Shown: positions 22,187 to 34,778, counted from the stretch's first letter. The stretch is 64,000 bases of DNA from Nigrospora sphaerica (GCA_018287875.1 JAGVVL010000001.1:1364001-1428000), one strand, 5' to 3'. Notes: generated by a model not told the origin, from the sequence alone. Program-made: numbers and translations.

Positions 22187-24020
22187 CACGTCGTTGCTGA
22201 GCTGCTAAGTGTGTTATGATGCTGGAGAAAGCAACAAGCTCGAAAGAACTTGTTGGCAGGTCAAACGATGGCGAGGGCTGTTTGGACAGGAGACGGCCGG
22301 CGCAAATCGAACGTCGAGGTAGGCCGGAAACTGTACGGCGGATGGTGCGTGGACGGGGGCGATGACGGGCAGTGGCTGCGTATTGCGTTTGTAGAGCCGC
22401 GTCGTCACGAGGGGCGAAGGAGGCGCTACGCCGGAAGAGAAGGGAGGACGACGATGGACCCGGTCGAGGTACAGACACAAACACGGAGACAAGCAAATGG
22501 AATTCCCATCGGATGCGCTTTTGGCTGACCCGGCTGGTACGTACTTGGGGAAAGTGTCGTAGGGCAATCCGTTCTCGCAATCAAGGGCCCGGTTGCCAGC
22601 TGGAGGGCCTGGTGGGTTCTGGCTCCTCAACAGTGCTCGGTCGCAGCGACTCGTAAGGTTTCCTGCGGGTGGTGGTGATGTCAGGATGGGCGACTGCCCA
22701 GGAAGGCGCACTGGCTCGGGTCCACCGCTCCACAGTTATGACGGCTGGGGGGCCAATCGCTGCGTAGCGCTGCTGCTGCTGATGATCTGGAGAAAGAAAA
22801 CGGAGGCTCGACATCACTTGCGGCAGCTTGGGATGGTGTTTGTGCCTGAGCCGTGCCAAGCAGGGACGGATTGGAAAGGAAGGTGGTCTCGTGCCTTGAA
22901 ACTTGTGGTATCTGGCGCTTTTCATATCTCCCCTACTCGTACTAAAAATGTACGCGTAAGGTATAGTTTGCCAATATGCTCTCATCCCAGTATAGTCTAC
23001 TTGTTCAGTACCCCCACGCCCCCCGTACGAGGCCAAAAGGTAGCAAGCCTCCAGCGATGGCTTATCCTCAGACGCAACTCATGTTGCTTCTCTCGATCCG
23101 ATACGAACTACTCAGCTAAAGTGAGGGACACCCTAGCATGTATCCCTCCACCACTTAGGCTTCCTACCGTCCAACTCAAAATATTTACGGCAAGGCCCTC
23201 ACTTAAGGATGGGACTTAGTACCCCCGATCAGAGGCGGTGCTGGAAGCAAATTCTGGACGGTATACATGCAATGCGAAAGCACCGCAGGAAACCGTTAAT
23301 GGAAAGGCAGTCGTTCTCTTGGTGGCCAAACAAGTTAGCCAATTATTCTGTTGGTCGCGCACTCAGTGGAACAGATTCAGGAAGTATCTGAGCCGACAAT
23401 TCATTGTCAAGGCAACACGAGCTCTACCTGGATGCTAGTACGTCTTAGTATTGAAGGTGATACCCGAAGCTGTGACGCTTTGTAACGTCCAGGTCGTCCC
23501 ATGTGTACCATGTGCCATATCCATTGGTACGTAGGCCTACCCGAGCCCCTCAGCAGGCACTCATCATTGAAGCGTCAATCCTTCCATACCCGGACTTGAC
23601 AGAAGCGTTCATTATATTCCGTGCCAGGTCCAGCCACGTTAGGACGACATTACGTGAACGCAGGGACAATTGGTGGCTGCTTGAAAACCGCAGCCGGCAC
23701 CGTTCCATCCGCTACCGCGTCCACAACTCAGCCCGGGGTGGAGGGCTCGAGATCCATCTTGGAATGAATAGTTGGTCATCCGCACCCACACCTGCCGCTT
23801 GCGTTTTGTGCAAGAATACTGTGTGCATGTTGCAGAGCCGCACGCGAAGCCAGTGCCGCAACGCCAGCGACGCAACCAATATGATACGGCCAAATGGGCC
23901 TTTTCCGCCTTGCCCTCGATCACGCCTCAACGCCGTGCCCTTGAACCAGCCATAGTGGTTTAATACATGTACAAAATCGTCATTGTCCATTCCTGTCCTT
24001 GAACCTGCTGTGAGGGCGTG
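22187..24020. promoter_or_regulatory. Intergenic region, CorA gene upstream side and RNA15 3' end
   Basis: This is about 1.8 kb. The half next to 22,187 should carry the CorA promoter and 5' UTR. The half next to 24,020 is the 3' side of the cleavage factor gene. Frames that stay open here have no ATG support or protein-like features. Confidence 0.45.
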
Positions 24021-25062
24021 TTACCGTCGAAACTGTGCCCGCAGCGCCATGATTTGCTGTCTTTCGTTTTCGGGAAGCTGGTCGATTGTGGCCTGCGGGA
24101 GCTCCATCACCATCTTCATGAGCTGCTCCGGGTCTTGCGCGGCTGGCGCATAGCCAGCCTGTGGGGCCGCCGCGACCGGGGCAGTGTAGGGGGCCGCAAC
24201 CGGTGGTGTTCCGGTGGACATGCCCGGATAGCTGGGCATAGAGACCGGGGGATATCCGGGAACTGGGGCTTGCACCGGCGGAGGTGCGTTTTGGTCAACA
24301 ACCGAATGGATGGTCTCGGGTGATACTAGGCCCATCAGAAGTAGGGCCTGAAAAATGGCGTAAGACAGCTGGGGTGCCTGAGTCAGTAGCTCTGTCGCGC
24401 GCGCCGGATCCGTCGTGGCCAAGGACTTCATCTGCGTCAAGATATCGAGCAGCTGCGCCGGTGGCAGCGTCTGAAGGGTACGGGAGATGGCGTCGTGGAA
24501 GGTGACGCCCGGAGGAAGCTCCTGTCCAGGGGGCAGAGGCGGCAGTGAGGCGGCGGCGGCAGACTGGGCGGCATTGTGTGCAACGCCGTTGGAGTGCTGG
24601 GCTTGACCGTAGCTCCCAGCGCCGGCGGCATTGTTGGAACCCGACTTATCGTCCTCCTGATCAACCCGTCCCTCGGTGCTGTAGTCAACGCGAAGCTTGC
24701 GATTCATGACTTCGTAATCGTTGAGATTTCTGACAGCCGACGCAGCTGAGTCTGGAAAGGCGCGTAATCAGCAACTCGCCCACGGGAATGCTTGAGAAGA
24801 CGTGACCCACCTGCATCTGGGTATTCTGCAAAGCCGAAGCCCTTTGGCCGGCCCGTTTCGCGATCGTATACAAGGCGGAAGTTGAGTACCTTGCCAGCAC
24901 TGTTGAAGATGTCGGTGATCTGCTCCTCAGAGAGGCCTGCGCAACAGCACGTGTAAGCATGAGAGGGATATAGGATCGGGAGCTTGGTCGGGCGGGAAGT
25001 TCGGCATTACCGTAGGGGATGTTTCCCACGAATACGACGCGAGACGGAGGTTTGGAAGACAT
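24021..25062 (-). CDS. RNA15: mRNA 3'-end cleavage factor, CstF-64 / Rna15 homologue
   Basis: The exons are 25011-25062, 24811-24936 and 24021-24751, giving 302 residues. An N-terminal RRM carries RNP2 VVFVGNIPYG and RNP1 GRPKGFGFAEY. A hinge domain follows around GVTFHDAISRTLQTLPPAQL and LLTQAPQLSYAIFQALLLMG, which binds the CstF-77/Rna14 partner. A Pro/Tyr/Ala-rich linker leads to a C-terminal helical domain, DPEQLMKMVMELPQATIDQL to the end. This order is diagnostic of CstF-64. The protein binds the U- or GU-rich element in pre-mRNA and helps direct poly(A)-site cleavage in the nucleus. Both introns interrupt the RRM. Confidence 0.94.
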
Positions 25063-25967
25063 GCTGCCGTTATTGCTGGAATGGCTTCGCTACGGTGCCA
25101 CGTCGCTGCTTTGCAACCGTTAGCAAAACCGGCGTACTGATTTTTCAGAAAGGAAGTACCTACTCGAAAGTAGGAAAATGACGGGATGGACTGGAGGTGG
25201 AATGCGCCAGCGTCGAAAAGTCCAGCTGCTCTAGGCGCAAATGATCACGGGAGGTCGTGCAAGAACCGAGCCGAGGACGGTCAGCGTCGTTTGAGAGCCG
25301 TGACCGCGCGTTCGGTGAAGCCTGGTAGCGGGAAATCGTACCGTCTCGTGGGTGGCGCCAAGATGCAATGCTCTTTGTATGTGACCCGTGGCTTCGTCGC
25401 TAGATACTCGGTGTAAATGATGTTGGCGAATTCAAGGGCCTGGAATTCTTCGAGCAGCGGCTGCCAGAGGGAGCGTTGCACGCCAGTTCAGCGTCCATGC
25501 GTCCGGGGGGAGTGCCAGTGAACGGGAGCCCCACCATTGTTTATTCTATCGGTACACCCTCTTTAGGAGACTTCTGTACAGCATCTCGGACCATCCTTCG
25601 GCCGCGTCTGGCTCACCCAGCTTTAGGTACCTCTAGCTTTTGCTGCGAGCGGTAGCATCCACTTGTACCTGGCGAGTTGGAAGAACCAATGCCCCTCGTT
25701 CGTAGGTACACTGGCAGCCGACTTCCCGTAGGTCGCATGGAACTCACACCCCCAGCTGTGTAAGCAAGCACGGGCCATCGCGGCTTGGCACCCCGAAAAC
25801 GACTGGATCATCTCATCACTGCTTCTTGGATCAGGTGGGTGAGCTCGAGAAAAGCAGTAACAGCACCCGACGTATCCATCCGCTGAGACTGGACCCAGCG
25901 GCTCGAGGTCGTCTTGTTCACCACCGTCTTCACAGCTCCCCGACACGCAGTCGCCTCGCCGCTTAAA
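25063..25967. promoter_or_regulatory. Divergent intergenic region, RNA15 and PHB2
   Basis: This should hold both promoters. The sequence TAAA directly precedes the PHB2 ATG. Part of the minus strand (25,281-25,620) looks protein-like and is listed separately as a possible remnant. Confidence 0.45.
25281..25620 (-). pseudogene. Possible gene remnant or unrecognised spliced gene
   Basis: Two minus-strand segments have protein-like composition. One, ending at the stop at 25281, contains EEFQALEFANIIYTEYLA and finishes FPLPGFTERAVTALKRR. Another, about 90 bp upstream of its start, contains EPDAAEGWSEMLYRSLLKR and then meets a stop. No ATG exon with sound splice sites joins them, and I do not recognise the family. 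It may be a decayed gene upstream of RNA15, an unusual spliced gene, or chance. Confidence 0.18.
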
Positions 25968-27015
25968 ATGTCGCGGAACCCGCTGCAGGATGGCCTCCAC
26001 CGGCTGAATTCTATGGTGCGCCAGGGCCGTCGACCCGGAGGCGGCGGTCCCAACCCTCGCGGCTCCCTCGCCGCCGTGGCCCTCGGCGTCGCCGGCGTGG
26101 GAGGTGCCGTTCTTCTGCAGAATTCGCTGTTTAACGTCGACGGTGGTCACCGGGCTATCAAGTACAAGCGGACATCGGGTGTGGGCAAGGAAATTTACAA
26201 CGAAGGTGCGCCGTCCGTCTGCTGACCCCGCCTCTGCATCGTCGGGGACCACGCCTGCTGACATGCGCTTCTCCCAAGGCACGCACATCCGCATTCCCTG
26301 GTTCGAAACGGCCATCGACTACGACGTCCGAGCCAAGCCCAGGAACGTCTCTTCCCTCACCGGCACTAAGGACCTGCAGATGGTCAACATCACCTGCCGT
26401 GTGCTCTCCAGACCCGAAGTGGCCGCGCTACCACAGATCTACCGCACCCTGGGACAGGATTACGACGAGCGGGTGCTGCCTTCGATTGTCAATGAGGTGC
26501 TGAAGAGCGTCGTTGCACAGTTCAACGCCAGTCAACTGATCACCCAGCGTGAGATGGTGGCCCGCCTGGTCCGCGACAACCTGTCGAAGCGAGCTGCCCG
26601 GTTCAACATCCTGTTGGACGATGTCTCCCTGACCGTGAGTCGCCCTCTCTAACTTTTGGTACAATCACCCAATGCTGAACTTGTGTTTCAGCACCTTGCC
26701 TTCTCCCCCGAGTTCACTGCTGCCGTGGAGGCCAAGCAGGTGGCTCAGCAGGACGCTCAGCGCGCCGCTTTCCTCGTGGACAAGGCGCGGCAGGAGAAGC
26801 AGGCCATGGTCGTCAAGGCACAGGGTGAGGCCCGCTCGGCCGAGCTCATCGGCGACGCCATCAAGAAGAGCAAGTCGTATGTCGAGCTAAAGAAGATCGA
26901 GAACGCCCGTATGATCGCGACTACGCTCCAGGAGGCCGGCGGCCGGAATAGGCTGATGCTGGACTCGGAGGGTCTCGGCCTCAATGTGTTTGGCGACGAT
27001 CCCAGCAAGAAATAA
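25968..27015 (+). CDS. PHB2: Prohibitin 2, mitochondrial inner-membrane scaffold
   Basis: The exons are 25968-26205, 26279-26634 and 26692-27015, giving 305 residues. An N-terminal membrane segment ([18 protein letters not shown]) precedes [20 protein letters not shown], the start of the SPFH/PHB domain. The domain then has [17 protein letters not shown] and [18 protein letters not shown], followed by the C-terminal coiled coil ([20 protein letters not shown]). PHB2 and PHB1 form large ring complexes in the inner membrane that stabilise respiratory enzymes and regulate the m-AAA protease. The sequence carries the PHB2-type N-terminus and Phe/Ile spacing rather than the shorter PHB1. The ATG choice is supported by the TAAA context and the membrane anchor just downstream. 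Confidence 0.95.
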
Positions 27016-27806
27016 GAGCTGGACCTCCATGAGGGAAGCCACCCGACATCTCCACTGTACTCTAGGAACTAATCACTGTAACACTAAAGCGACGCGGATC
27101 GTGTGTAACCACATACCGTTAGTCGATGGGCATTCACTCTTGTACATGCTGCTCACCCACTCTCTTCGCCGCATCATGACTTCGGGTGGAATCGCCTCTC
27201 TGTGCAAGGACATGCGTAGGAACCTTGTGTAGTTCAAATAGATAGGCCGTAGGACTGGCGAAGGTTTGGGCCCGGGGACGACACTGACACTATGTTCCTG
27301 AACGTTTGGAGGACTGTGTATTGGACAGCACCGGTGATCCCAGGACTGAAACGGGCCTCGAAGCCGCTTGCCGTGGACAGGCAGAGGTATGGCGCTTGGC
27401 TGTTGACAGGAAATCATGCCAGGTACTTACTACCTTGGAGACGAAATAGCCGGCCTCCTTCCAAGGAGGTAGGTAGCTCATGGGCTGCGCAATGGCTATG
27501 TACTAACACACATCATGTATGAAGCAAATAGGGCGGGGGTACGTACCTGCTGCATGTGCTCTGGGCGTAAGAGGTTCCCGCCCCCACCATCGCATCCCAT
27601 CCCACCGGCAATCCATTACGGAGCTGCCTAAGCCCGCCGCACATCATCACCGCGAACCATTCCTATCTTTGCCAACAACATCGACCCCCCATCACCATCC
27701 CGTTCTTTTCACCGAGAAGGGCCTTCGGGAAACGTCGAGTTCCGTTTGCAGCTGCCACGCCGAACCTTCTTTACCTCATCAACCACTAACCACCCTTCCA
27801 GCCAAG
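27016..27806. promoter_or_regulatory. Intergenic region, PHB2 to RUB1
   Basis: This is a tandem arrangement. The last 200 bp before the RUB1 ATG are C/T- and CAC-rich, consistent with a 5' UTR. Nothing else is supported. Confidence 0.45.
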
Positions 27807-28484
27807 ATGCTCATTAAGTATGTCGCGAAGCCTTGCCCCGCCATCCGCGCACGAAGCCTTGCCCCTCTCCCCTGGGCCCCATCGTCGTGAGAAGGGAGCG
27901 GCTGACGACGACACCACAGAGTGCGGACCCTGACGGGCAAGGAGATCGAGCTTGACATCGAGAGCGACTACAAGGTACGGCACGCTGCCTACGACGCCGC
28001 CGCCTCCCCTCTGTTTGCGCCCTCGCGCCCCTTTCGCCCCCCCTTGTACAGACGACTGACCATCAACCCCCCTGCCCCCAGGTTGCTCAGATCAAGGAGA
28101 AGGTCGAGGAGAAGGAGGGTATCCCGCCCGTCCAGCAGCGTCTGATCTACGGCGGCAAGCAGATGTACGTGTGACCGGGCCCGCCCCTCTTTCTTTGCCC
28201 CCACCAACCCTCTCCGCGTCGGGTCATTCTTTGCCGGGGCCCCGGGCATCCCGCGATACGGTACCCGAAACCTGACCTGGCTCCGGCAACTCCCTGTCTT
28301 CCCCGACGCAGGTGGGAGCCGAGACGGCGAAGCCCAACCCCACCCCTCACGTAGAACCGACTGGCCCCCGATACTGATTCGGGACGATTCACCCCACAGG
28401 GCCGACGACCGGACAGCCGCCGAATACCAGTTAGAGGGTGGCGCGACCCTGCACTTGGTTCTGGCGCTCCGAGGCGGCCAGTAA
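27807..28484 (+). CDS. RUB1: Ubiquitin-like modifier NEDD8/Rub1
   Basis: Four exons, 27807-27817 (11 nt), 27920-27974, 28082-28164 and 28400-28484, give 77 residues. The protein begins [18 protein letters not shown], continues [20 protein letters not shown] and ends [11 protein letters not shown]. Ala before Arg in ALRGG (Arg in ubiquitin) marks it as NEDD8, not ubiquitin. One residue after the di-glycine must be removed before use. It is conjugated to cullins, which activates cullin-RING ubiquitin ligases. The first exon ends inside codon 4 and the third intron is 235 nt, long for this window. Frames close exactly over all three introns. Confidence 0.95.
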
Positions 28485-29657
28485 AACGTCTACCACCCCG
28501 AGCCCCCTCGTCCCCCCCGGAACACCACGGCGAGAACGGTCCTTTCCGAGACCGTGTCGGGTCCCGGTAGTGACTGCACGCGTCATATCCACGTTGCTGG
28601 GGTCTCGCAAGACTGGTTGACACCCGGGCATGGTCTTCCCCCGAGGGGCGACTCGCGCACATGCCGTTTTGGCTCCCCCCATTCCCTCCGCCACTGGAAC
28701 TCCTCGTGCCGAGACAGAAGCTTGTGCAACCGCCCCCCGGGAAAGCCACGAAGAAAGAGATGCGACGGGACGGGAGATGGGCGCAGACCGGCACGGTGTC
28801 CCGGCGTTGTGGTGGATCTGACTTAGCTTCCGTTGCGCATAGGATATGCGTTTGCCGTTTCTTCATAAGAATACCAAGGCCACTCGTCTCCCCGTGCCTA
28901 GACTTACGCCGCCCACGTGACGTCTGGTGATGGGGTCCCGGACACCTCTACACGCTGAGCTGCTGCCGTCCAGCTTCGACTACAACTGGATGTGACAGCT
29001 TGGCAGGTACATTGACCACCCGGATTGGATTTAACAAGCAGCCAGGCTCTGAGCTTCCGTCTCGACCTAGAGGCTTACAGTTGGTGTCCGTTTTCAGGTT
29101 ACCCACCAAGCAATAAGCAAGTAATCCAGTTCGCCGTGCCTGGGGTCTTTATTTCCCAACCAAGATGCGTTCCAAGTGACTGCACAGATGATGGTCTCCC
29201 GGACTATTACAGTATAGGCTGGCACTTGTGCGCAGTTGACACGAGGGGTAGAAGGGTTTTGGAGATCCATGTCCTTTATATGCAAGTCCATAACGACCGG
29301 ACGTTAGAGGATCCTGGAAGCCTGGAAAGTGCCAGACTGCCACGAAACGCCGTCCGCCCCGAACGCAACGCTATGTGACTACGTGATGAGAAAAAAAAGG
29401 CGCGGCTGCTAACTGATATCATGGCGAATATCGTCAAGTAGAGCGCCGGAGAGCCAAATAAAGTCAACCTCTCCAGGCTGGTACCATTAGCCCACACCAT
29501 GCATATGCGGATGTGATGAATCCAGGGCTATCTTCACCGTGACCGAGTTCGCCAATGACGAAAATGTGGGCAGGTATACAATAATAGATAACAGGGTTGA
29601 GCGTTGGACGGACGCGAAGAAGATGCCGAGTTATCGTTCCAAGTGTCATGCGGCGCC
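28485..29657. other. Convergent 3' region, RUB1 and TOP1
   Basis: The region between two 3' ends, about 1.2 kb. I see no gene or RNA here; an open minus-strand frame reaching into RUB1 looks like a compositional artefact. Confidence 0.45.
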
Positions 29658-32600
29658 TCAGAACTCCCACTCGCCATCTTCGACCGACTTGATGGCCCAG
29701 TTGAACTTCTCCCGCAGCGTCTTGGAGAAGAACTTTTCAATGGGCACCTCGAACTTCTTCGAGAAGACAACCGTCAGGCGGGGGTCAATGTAATTCTGCG
29801 TCACACGTTAGCACAACCAACCCAATCTCGGCTCGAGCTGCACTTTTTACTCACAATCTTGGAGGTGCCAAGAGCGACCTCCTTGTTGCCTTCGCGATCA
29901 GCAGCCTGCAACTCCATGGTGTGGATACGCTCGTCCATCTTCTGGATGGCTGCCTCCAATTTCTCGACAGACGGACTTTTGCCCTCGGCCTCGACCTTTT
30001 TGGTCTTATACTCCTTCCGAAGTTTCTTCTCAAGTTCCGTGACCTCCTTCAGTCGCGACTTGAGTTCCTTCTCGGGCTGGGGCTTGGACTTCTCGGCGAC
30101 GAGCTTCTCATTCTCCTTCTCGAACTTCTTGGTGATTTTGGTGCGCGCCTCCTCAACGAGGAAGTTGATGTGCTCCTGGATCCAGGCGTCGTCCAGGTCC
30201 GCCTCGAGAGCGAAGTACTCGGCGCCCTTCTTCTTCTTCTGCCTGGTATCAACATCCAGCATCATCTGCTTGGTGCGCCACTTCTGGTACTTGATGCCCT
30301 TGATGCGGTCACTCAGCTTCTCCATCTGCGCCTCGTGGCTGGCGCCGACCGTACGCTTGTGGTTACACAAGATGGCCACCTCACGGTTGGCTTTGTTGTA
30401 AACGGCGACCTTCTCGGCCAAGGACATGTTGAGATCGGGCTTGATCTCCTGAAGCAGCTTGCTCATGGTGTAAGACGCATTGTAGGTACGGAAAACCTTG
30501 GCAGTCAGGCCCTTCATGTAAGTCTGAAGGTGCTTGTTCAGCGAGGACGTGGTAAGGCGATCGAAGACATCATCGCCCTCGCCCTTGGGGGGCTTCTTGA
30601 ACATCTTCAGGTTCTTGAAGACTTGGCGTTCGACCTTGACCTCGTCGTAGTAGCGGATACTGTCCTTGCCCAAAAAGTCGAAGATGACGGTGTCGGGTTC
30701 ACGCAACGTGATGTGTTCGTACTTGAGAGAACAGCAGCCTACCGTCTCCGCCTCGTTCTCTGTGTCTTTCTCGTTGCCGGCCCTGAGAGCCAGCTTATCG
30801 ATCAGGTAGATGGCCGTGGCGCGTTGCCGATCAGCCATGACCTCGGCTCTCAAATCAGCAGTGTAGTCCTTGCGGATCTTGGCGATGTACTTTTTGAGCT
30901 CGCGAGCTTTTTCGAACTTCCTGTAGTCGGCCTGCCCCTTGACATCACTGTCGGCAGCAAGCATGACATACTTGTATGCGCCATTGATGTTCTCCTGCCA
31001 CATGGCAAGCCAGGTGGCTTTGTTGTCATGCTGCACGGCCTTCCACTTGTGGCCCTCGGGCGGCGGGGGCACCTTGGCCTCTTTGCCGATATTGATTGTG
31101 ATCTGCTCAGGTGCAACGCGCAGTTTGACCTTGCCAGTCTTGGGGTGCTCGCCACGACCACGAAACAAGCTGGGGGGTTCTACACGGAAGTTGCCAACCC
31201 TTTGCGTTCGCCCATCCCATTTGCACGTCATGTACGGAGCCTCGATGCGCTTCTTCTCATCCGCCTCTGCCTTCTTCTCTTCCTTGGACCGGGCCTTTCG
31301 GGCCTCGCTCTGGGCCTGGTAGTACTCGAATATTTGTTTGAAGTCGAGTTTGGGGAAATCCTTTGCGTAATCTTTCAACTCAACCTTCTTGCCATGGCGG
31401 TCCTTGGCACCGCCACTCTGCTTTACGATTTCCTTGAAATCGTTGAAAAAGTTCTTCTGGAAAACGGGGTTTTCGACGTGATGGGGCTGGTGCAACATGG
31501 AGCCGAAGAAACCAGCAGCCTCCTCGGCGTCGGGGTGGAGTTCGAGAGGACTGCCATCGTACAGCAGCTTCACGTTCTTGGGCAAGGGCTCGTACGGAGG
31601 CGGGAAGAGAACACCGTTGTGCTCGAGGGTGGTCCACTTGATGCTGTCGTCCTCCTTCTTGGGCGCGTCCCACCATCGGAACTCGGCTTCTTCATCTTCG
31701 TTCTCGCCGGGCCCTTCGCTCTCTTCCTTCTTGACGGCTTTCTTGGCCGGCGCCTTTTTGGCCGGGGCTGGCTTTTCCACCTTGGCTTTGCCTTTGGCAG
31801 CAGGAGCGGATTTGGCCGGAGCGGGCTTGACCTTCTTTCGAATAGGCGCGTCCGAGTCGGATTCTTCCTTCTTGACGCCGTTCGTCTTGGTCGTGCCGTT
31901 GGCCTGCCTTTTCTTGGTCTTGGCCAAGGGGGTATCGTCGGAATCCGACTCGTCCTTGGCGGCTGCGGGCTTCTTTGGTCTGGCATCTTGGGAAGCAGCC
32001 TTTTCGATGGCCTTCTTCTTCTGGGCCAGCTTGACAAGGGGCTTGTCCTCATCCGAGTCATCAATGTCAAGCATATCGGTCTCGTTCGCCGCCGGCGGCA
32101 GCTTCGGCTTCCTTTTGACGAGAGGAGCATCATCATCAGAATCGTCGGCAACGAGTGCCTTCCTCTGACGTTTGGCCTATGCTGCTTGTCAGCATGCCCG
32201 GACTCATGCCTGCATTGGGTAAGCGGCGTGAGACTCACAATAGGTTGGTCGTCGCTGTCAGAAGCATCCTTGTAGTTGACTTCTTGGTTGAGCGAGGATC
32301 GCGACTTCCGCTTGTTGCCATTCACCGTGGGACCGTCTCCATCTCCGTCGGCATTTTGAACGGGGCCATTGCGAATAGAAATGGGCGCGTCCAAAGGCGT
32401 GCCGGTCGAGTTGGCCTTGTCCATAGCTCTGTCTTCGGCTTTGGAAATGATGGCGGCAGAGGCTGGAAGGGCGGCAGTAGGTCAGTCAACAAGGCACCTT
32501 GTCAAAGCGAGGCGGCGTAGCAGGGAGAATGGGTGTTCGCAGGGGTGAAAGGGTGCGTGTCGAGGATCGCGAGGCGTGGAGGGCGCTTGGGGGTGGGAGG

Positions 32601-32712
32601 AGGCGCACGTCGCGAACTGGATGCACTCAGAGTAGGTAGTAGGGGGGGTTCTCGACTTACTGTGGCCATTGGGACGCGCCAACGGAGTGTCGTCGTCGGA
32701 AAAGTCAGACAT
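29658..32712 (-). CDS. TOP1: DNA topoisomerase I (type IB)
   Basis: The exons are 32661-32712, 32239-32462, 29855-32176 and 29658-29795, giving 911 residues. The N-terminal about 250 residues are charged and Ser/Asp/Lys-rich with repeated SDSDD-type patches, typical of the nuclear-targeting head. The core follows: [20 protein letters not shown], then [40 protein letters not shown] and [18 protein letters not shown]. The short last exon starts just before [11 protein letters not shown], so it alone encodes the catalytic tyrosine (about residue 868) of the conserved SKxNYxDPR motif. The enzyme relaxes supercoils ahead of replication and transcription by a 3'-phosphotyrosine intermediate. Introns cluster at the two ends. 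Confidence 0.95.
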
Positions 32713-34778
32713 GTTGATGGGGGAGGTCGGGGTTGTCTCGCAGGCTGTAGTGTAAGACGCCGGGGAGGGAAGGCGCAACAGGTCGAGTCGCCTCTCGCAG
32801 CGGCCTCAAGTCAGAACAGCCTAGAAGGGCAACTAATAAAAGTTTTGGCGGGCAAGTTCGCGCTTCTGCCGGGAACGATTCCGATGGTTGACTACACCGT
32901 GGTGAGCCAACCCAGTCTATGGGACATGAAGGAACGGAACGACAGGAGAAACGGGGAAAGAAAGAGCGAGGAGCGGACGGGAAGGAGAAGGGGAAGTGTA
33001 AGAGGAATCTGGCCGATCTGGGCAAGGCAGAGAGGGATGGGAGGGCTGCGAGAGAAGAAGTCTTACCCAAAGCCAGTCTGGACTGTCGGTTCCGCTAGAA
33101 TTGCCCCGGGAGGTGGAGCCAGCGGCGCTGTGCAGCAGGCGACTCACGCTGGGCTGGGGCAGTCTAAACGTTGTCGGCAACCGCTGTCCAATGGTTCGGG
33201 GGCAGGGGAAGGGGGGGGGGTGTATGCCACGCGGGATCGGGCAGGGCGTGTGTAAATCTGGAGCTGTCAGACAGCCAGATGGGGCTCGGCCTGTACGGGT
33301 GCCTGGGTATGGATGCGCGAAGATGGCCAGTCGAGACGGGGAGGCTGGCCGACAGCCTTGGTTAGAAAGGCAGGGGAAAAACTCGGCAGTGGTGGAGTTA
33401 AAGGCTGTAGTCTGTCACGGTCAGCGCTGGCTCGAGGCAGTTGAAGTTGTAGGCCCGCAAGGCCCGGGTACAAGATGAGGTACGAAGAGCTCCAGGGCGG
33501 TCCAGGGCTGGAAGGGCTGGAAGGGCTGGAAGGGTGCTGGCCGGCCAGTGAGGTGGATCTTGGCTCTCGCAGGATCGATCGGCTCGTCCATCCATCAATC
33601 CATTCCCTTCCTGGGACGGACGGAGGAGAGTGGAAGCAGCAGCAGCACCACGCAAGTGGGTTCTCAGCCGGGTACTGACTGGCTGACTGCTGCCCTTCGA
33701 GGAAGGAACGTGAATCGCCCGTTGCCCAGCCGTCGAGATGGTCTACCTAGTCTGCCATCTATTCGTCTACCCACCGTTTGCCTTTTGTACGGCGTGTATC
33801 CGAACTTACAACACCTCGGTACTCCTATGTGCTGGTAACAGCCGTCGAGGCAGTGGTCTATGAATCGGCCGAGCGATGAAAAATGGCTCCGGGGGTCAGG
33901 ATGGGACGCAAGTAGGTACCGATTGTCAGATGCACCCATTGTACGGAGAGGTACGGAGCCGGGCTTCCATGCCTCCAGTGGGTGGCCAACCAGGTGGGGC
34001 ATCGGCCTGTAGAGGAGTTCCGACAGGTGATGGACATTGCATTGTCACCTGGCACGGAAGAGTGGAACGGAGAACGGGGAGGCTTCAATGACGGAAGAAT
34101 TCCAGGATGGTGTGGCTAGAAAGAGAGGGTAGGTGCACGTATACCTACATCACATAGACGGATGTACTGCCTATGCACATTTAGAGTAAGTGAACATATA
34201 CACCCAGGCACATGGGTAAGTGCAGCATAAAGCAGCCTGTTACCCGAGGACATGATTCCGGAGGTGCGGGAGCAGCCTGGCTAGCATTCTTCCTGTCGCC
34301 GTCAGACTGGATAAGAAAGAGGTACTGCCTACTTAGGTACCCAAGATGCTTACCTATGCTCTTTGCTCCTGGTTGTGGCTGAGCAACCAATCCCCGAGGT
34401 ATCCCGTACGCCGGTGCCTTTCGGGAGGACAAATGCACTAATTGGATGTTAGCGCACTGGAGGGGCGCTGTGAGTGTGTGTGCGTGCACAAGCAAGTTGG
34501 TTGGCTGCAGGCCTGACCAGGTGCCCGGGCTAGGTGGTTGAGGGGAGGAGCTTGCCGGAAGGTGCAATGGCCCGAAAATTGAGAGGAGGGAAATATTGGG
34601 AGCTAGGATCAGACCAGTCAGGTCTTGCTCAACCGCTGCCGCCGCTACGTCGAACCCGACTTCAACGATTTCGAGATCCTCACTCTCACCCCCATCGACC
34701 AGACCAATTGATCGCGACCCCATTCGTGGTCAATTCTGTCACCCCCGGAGACAGGCGCCCCCCTCTCAATTACACACC
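32713..34778. promoter_or_regulatory. Divergent intergenic region, TOP1 and ATP3
   Basis: This is about 2.1 kb between two divergent ATG codons. It has a G- and GGAAG-rich plus strand around 32,900-33,250, a 9-bp minisatellite near 33,510, and GTAC/TACCTA words at 34,130-34,360. The part just before 34,779 is C-rich like a 5' UTR. No gene is supported. Confidence 0.45.
33504..33530 (+). repeat. Three tandem copies of a 9-bp unit
   Basis: AGGGCTGGA is repeated three times exactly, followed by a degenerate fourth start. Confidence 0.85.

Noticed and set aside
22214..22711. 165-codon minus-strand frame upstream of the CorA gene
   Set aside because: It has Pro/Ser-rich composition typical of a G+C-rich 5' UTR, and the CorA gene has its own well-supported ATG at 22186.
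28147..28866. 239-codon minus-strand frame overlapping RUB1
   Set aside because: It lies opposite RUB1 introns and exons and is Arg/Gly/Ser-rich without motifs.
29921..32275. 784-codon open frame on the plus strand opposite TOP1
   Set aside because: It mirrors the TOP1 exons, has no domain or start support, and arises from the G/C-rich third codon positions of the real gene.
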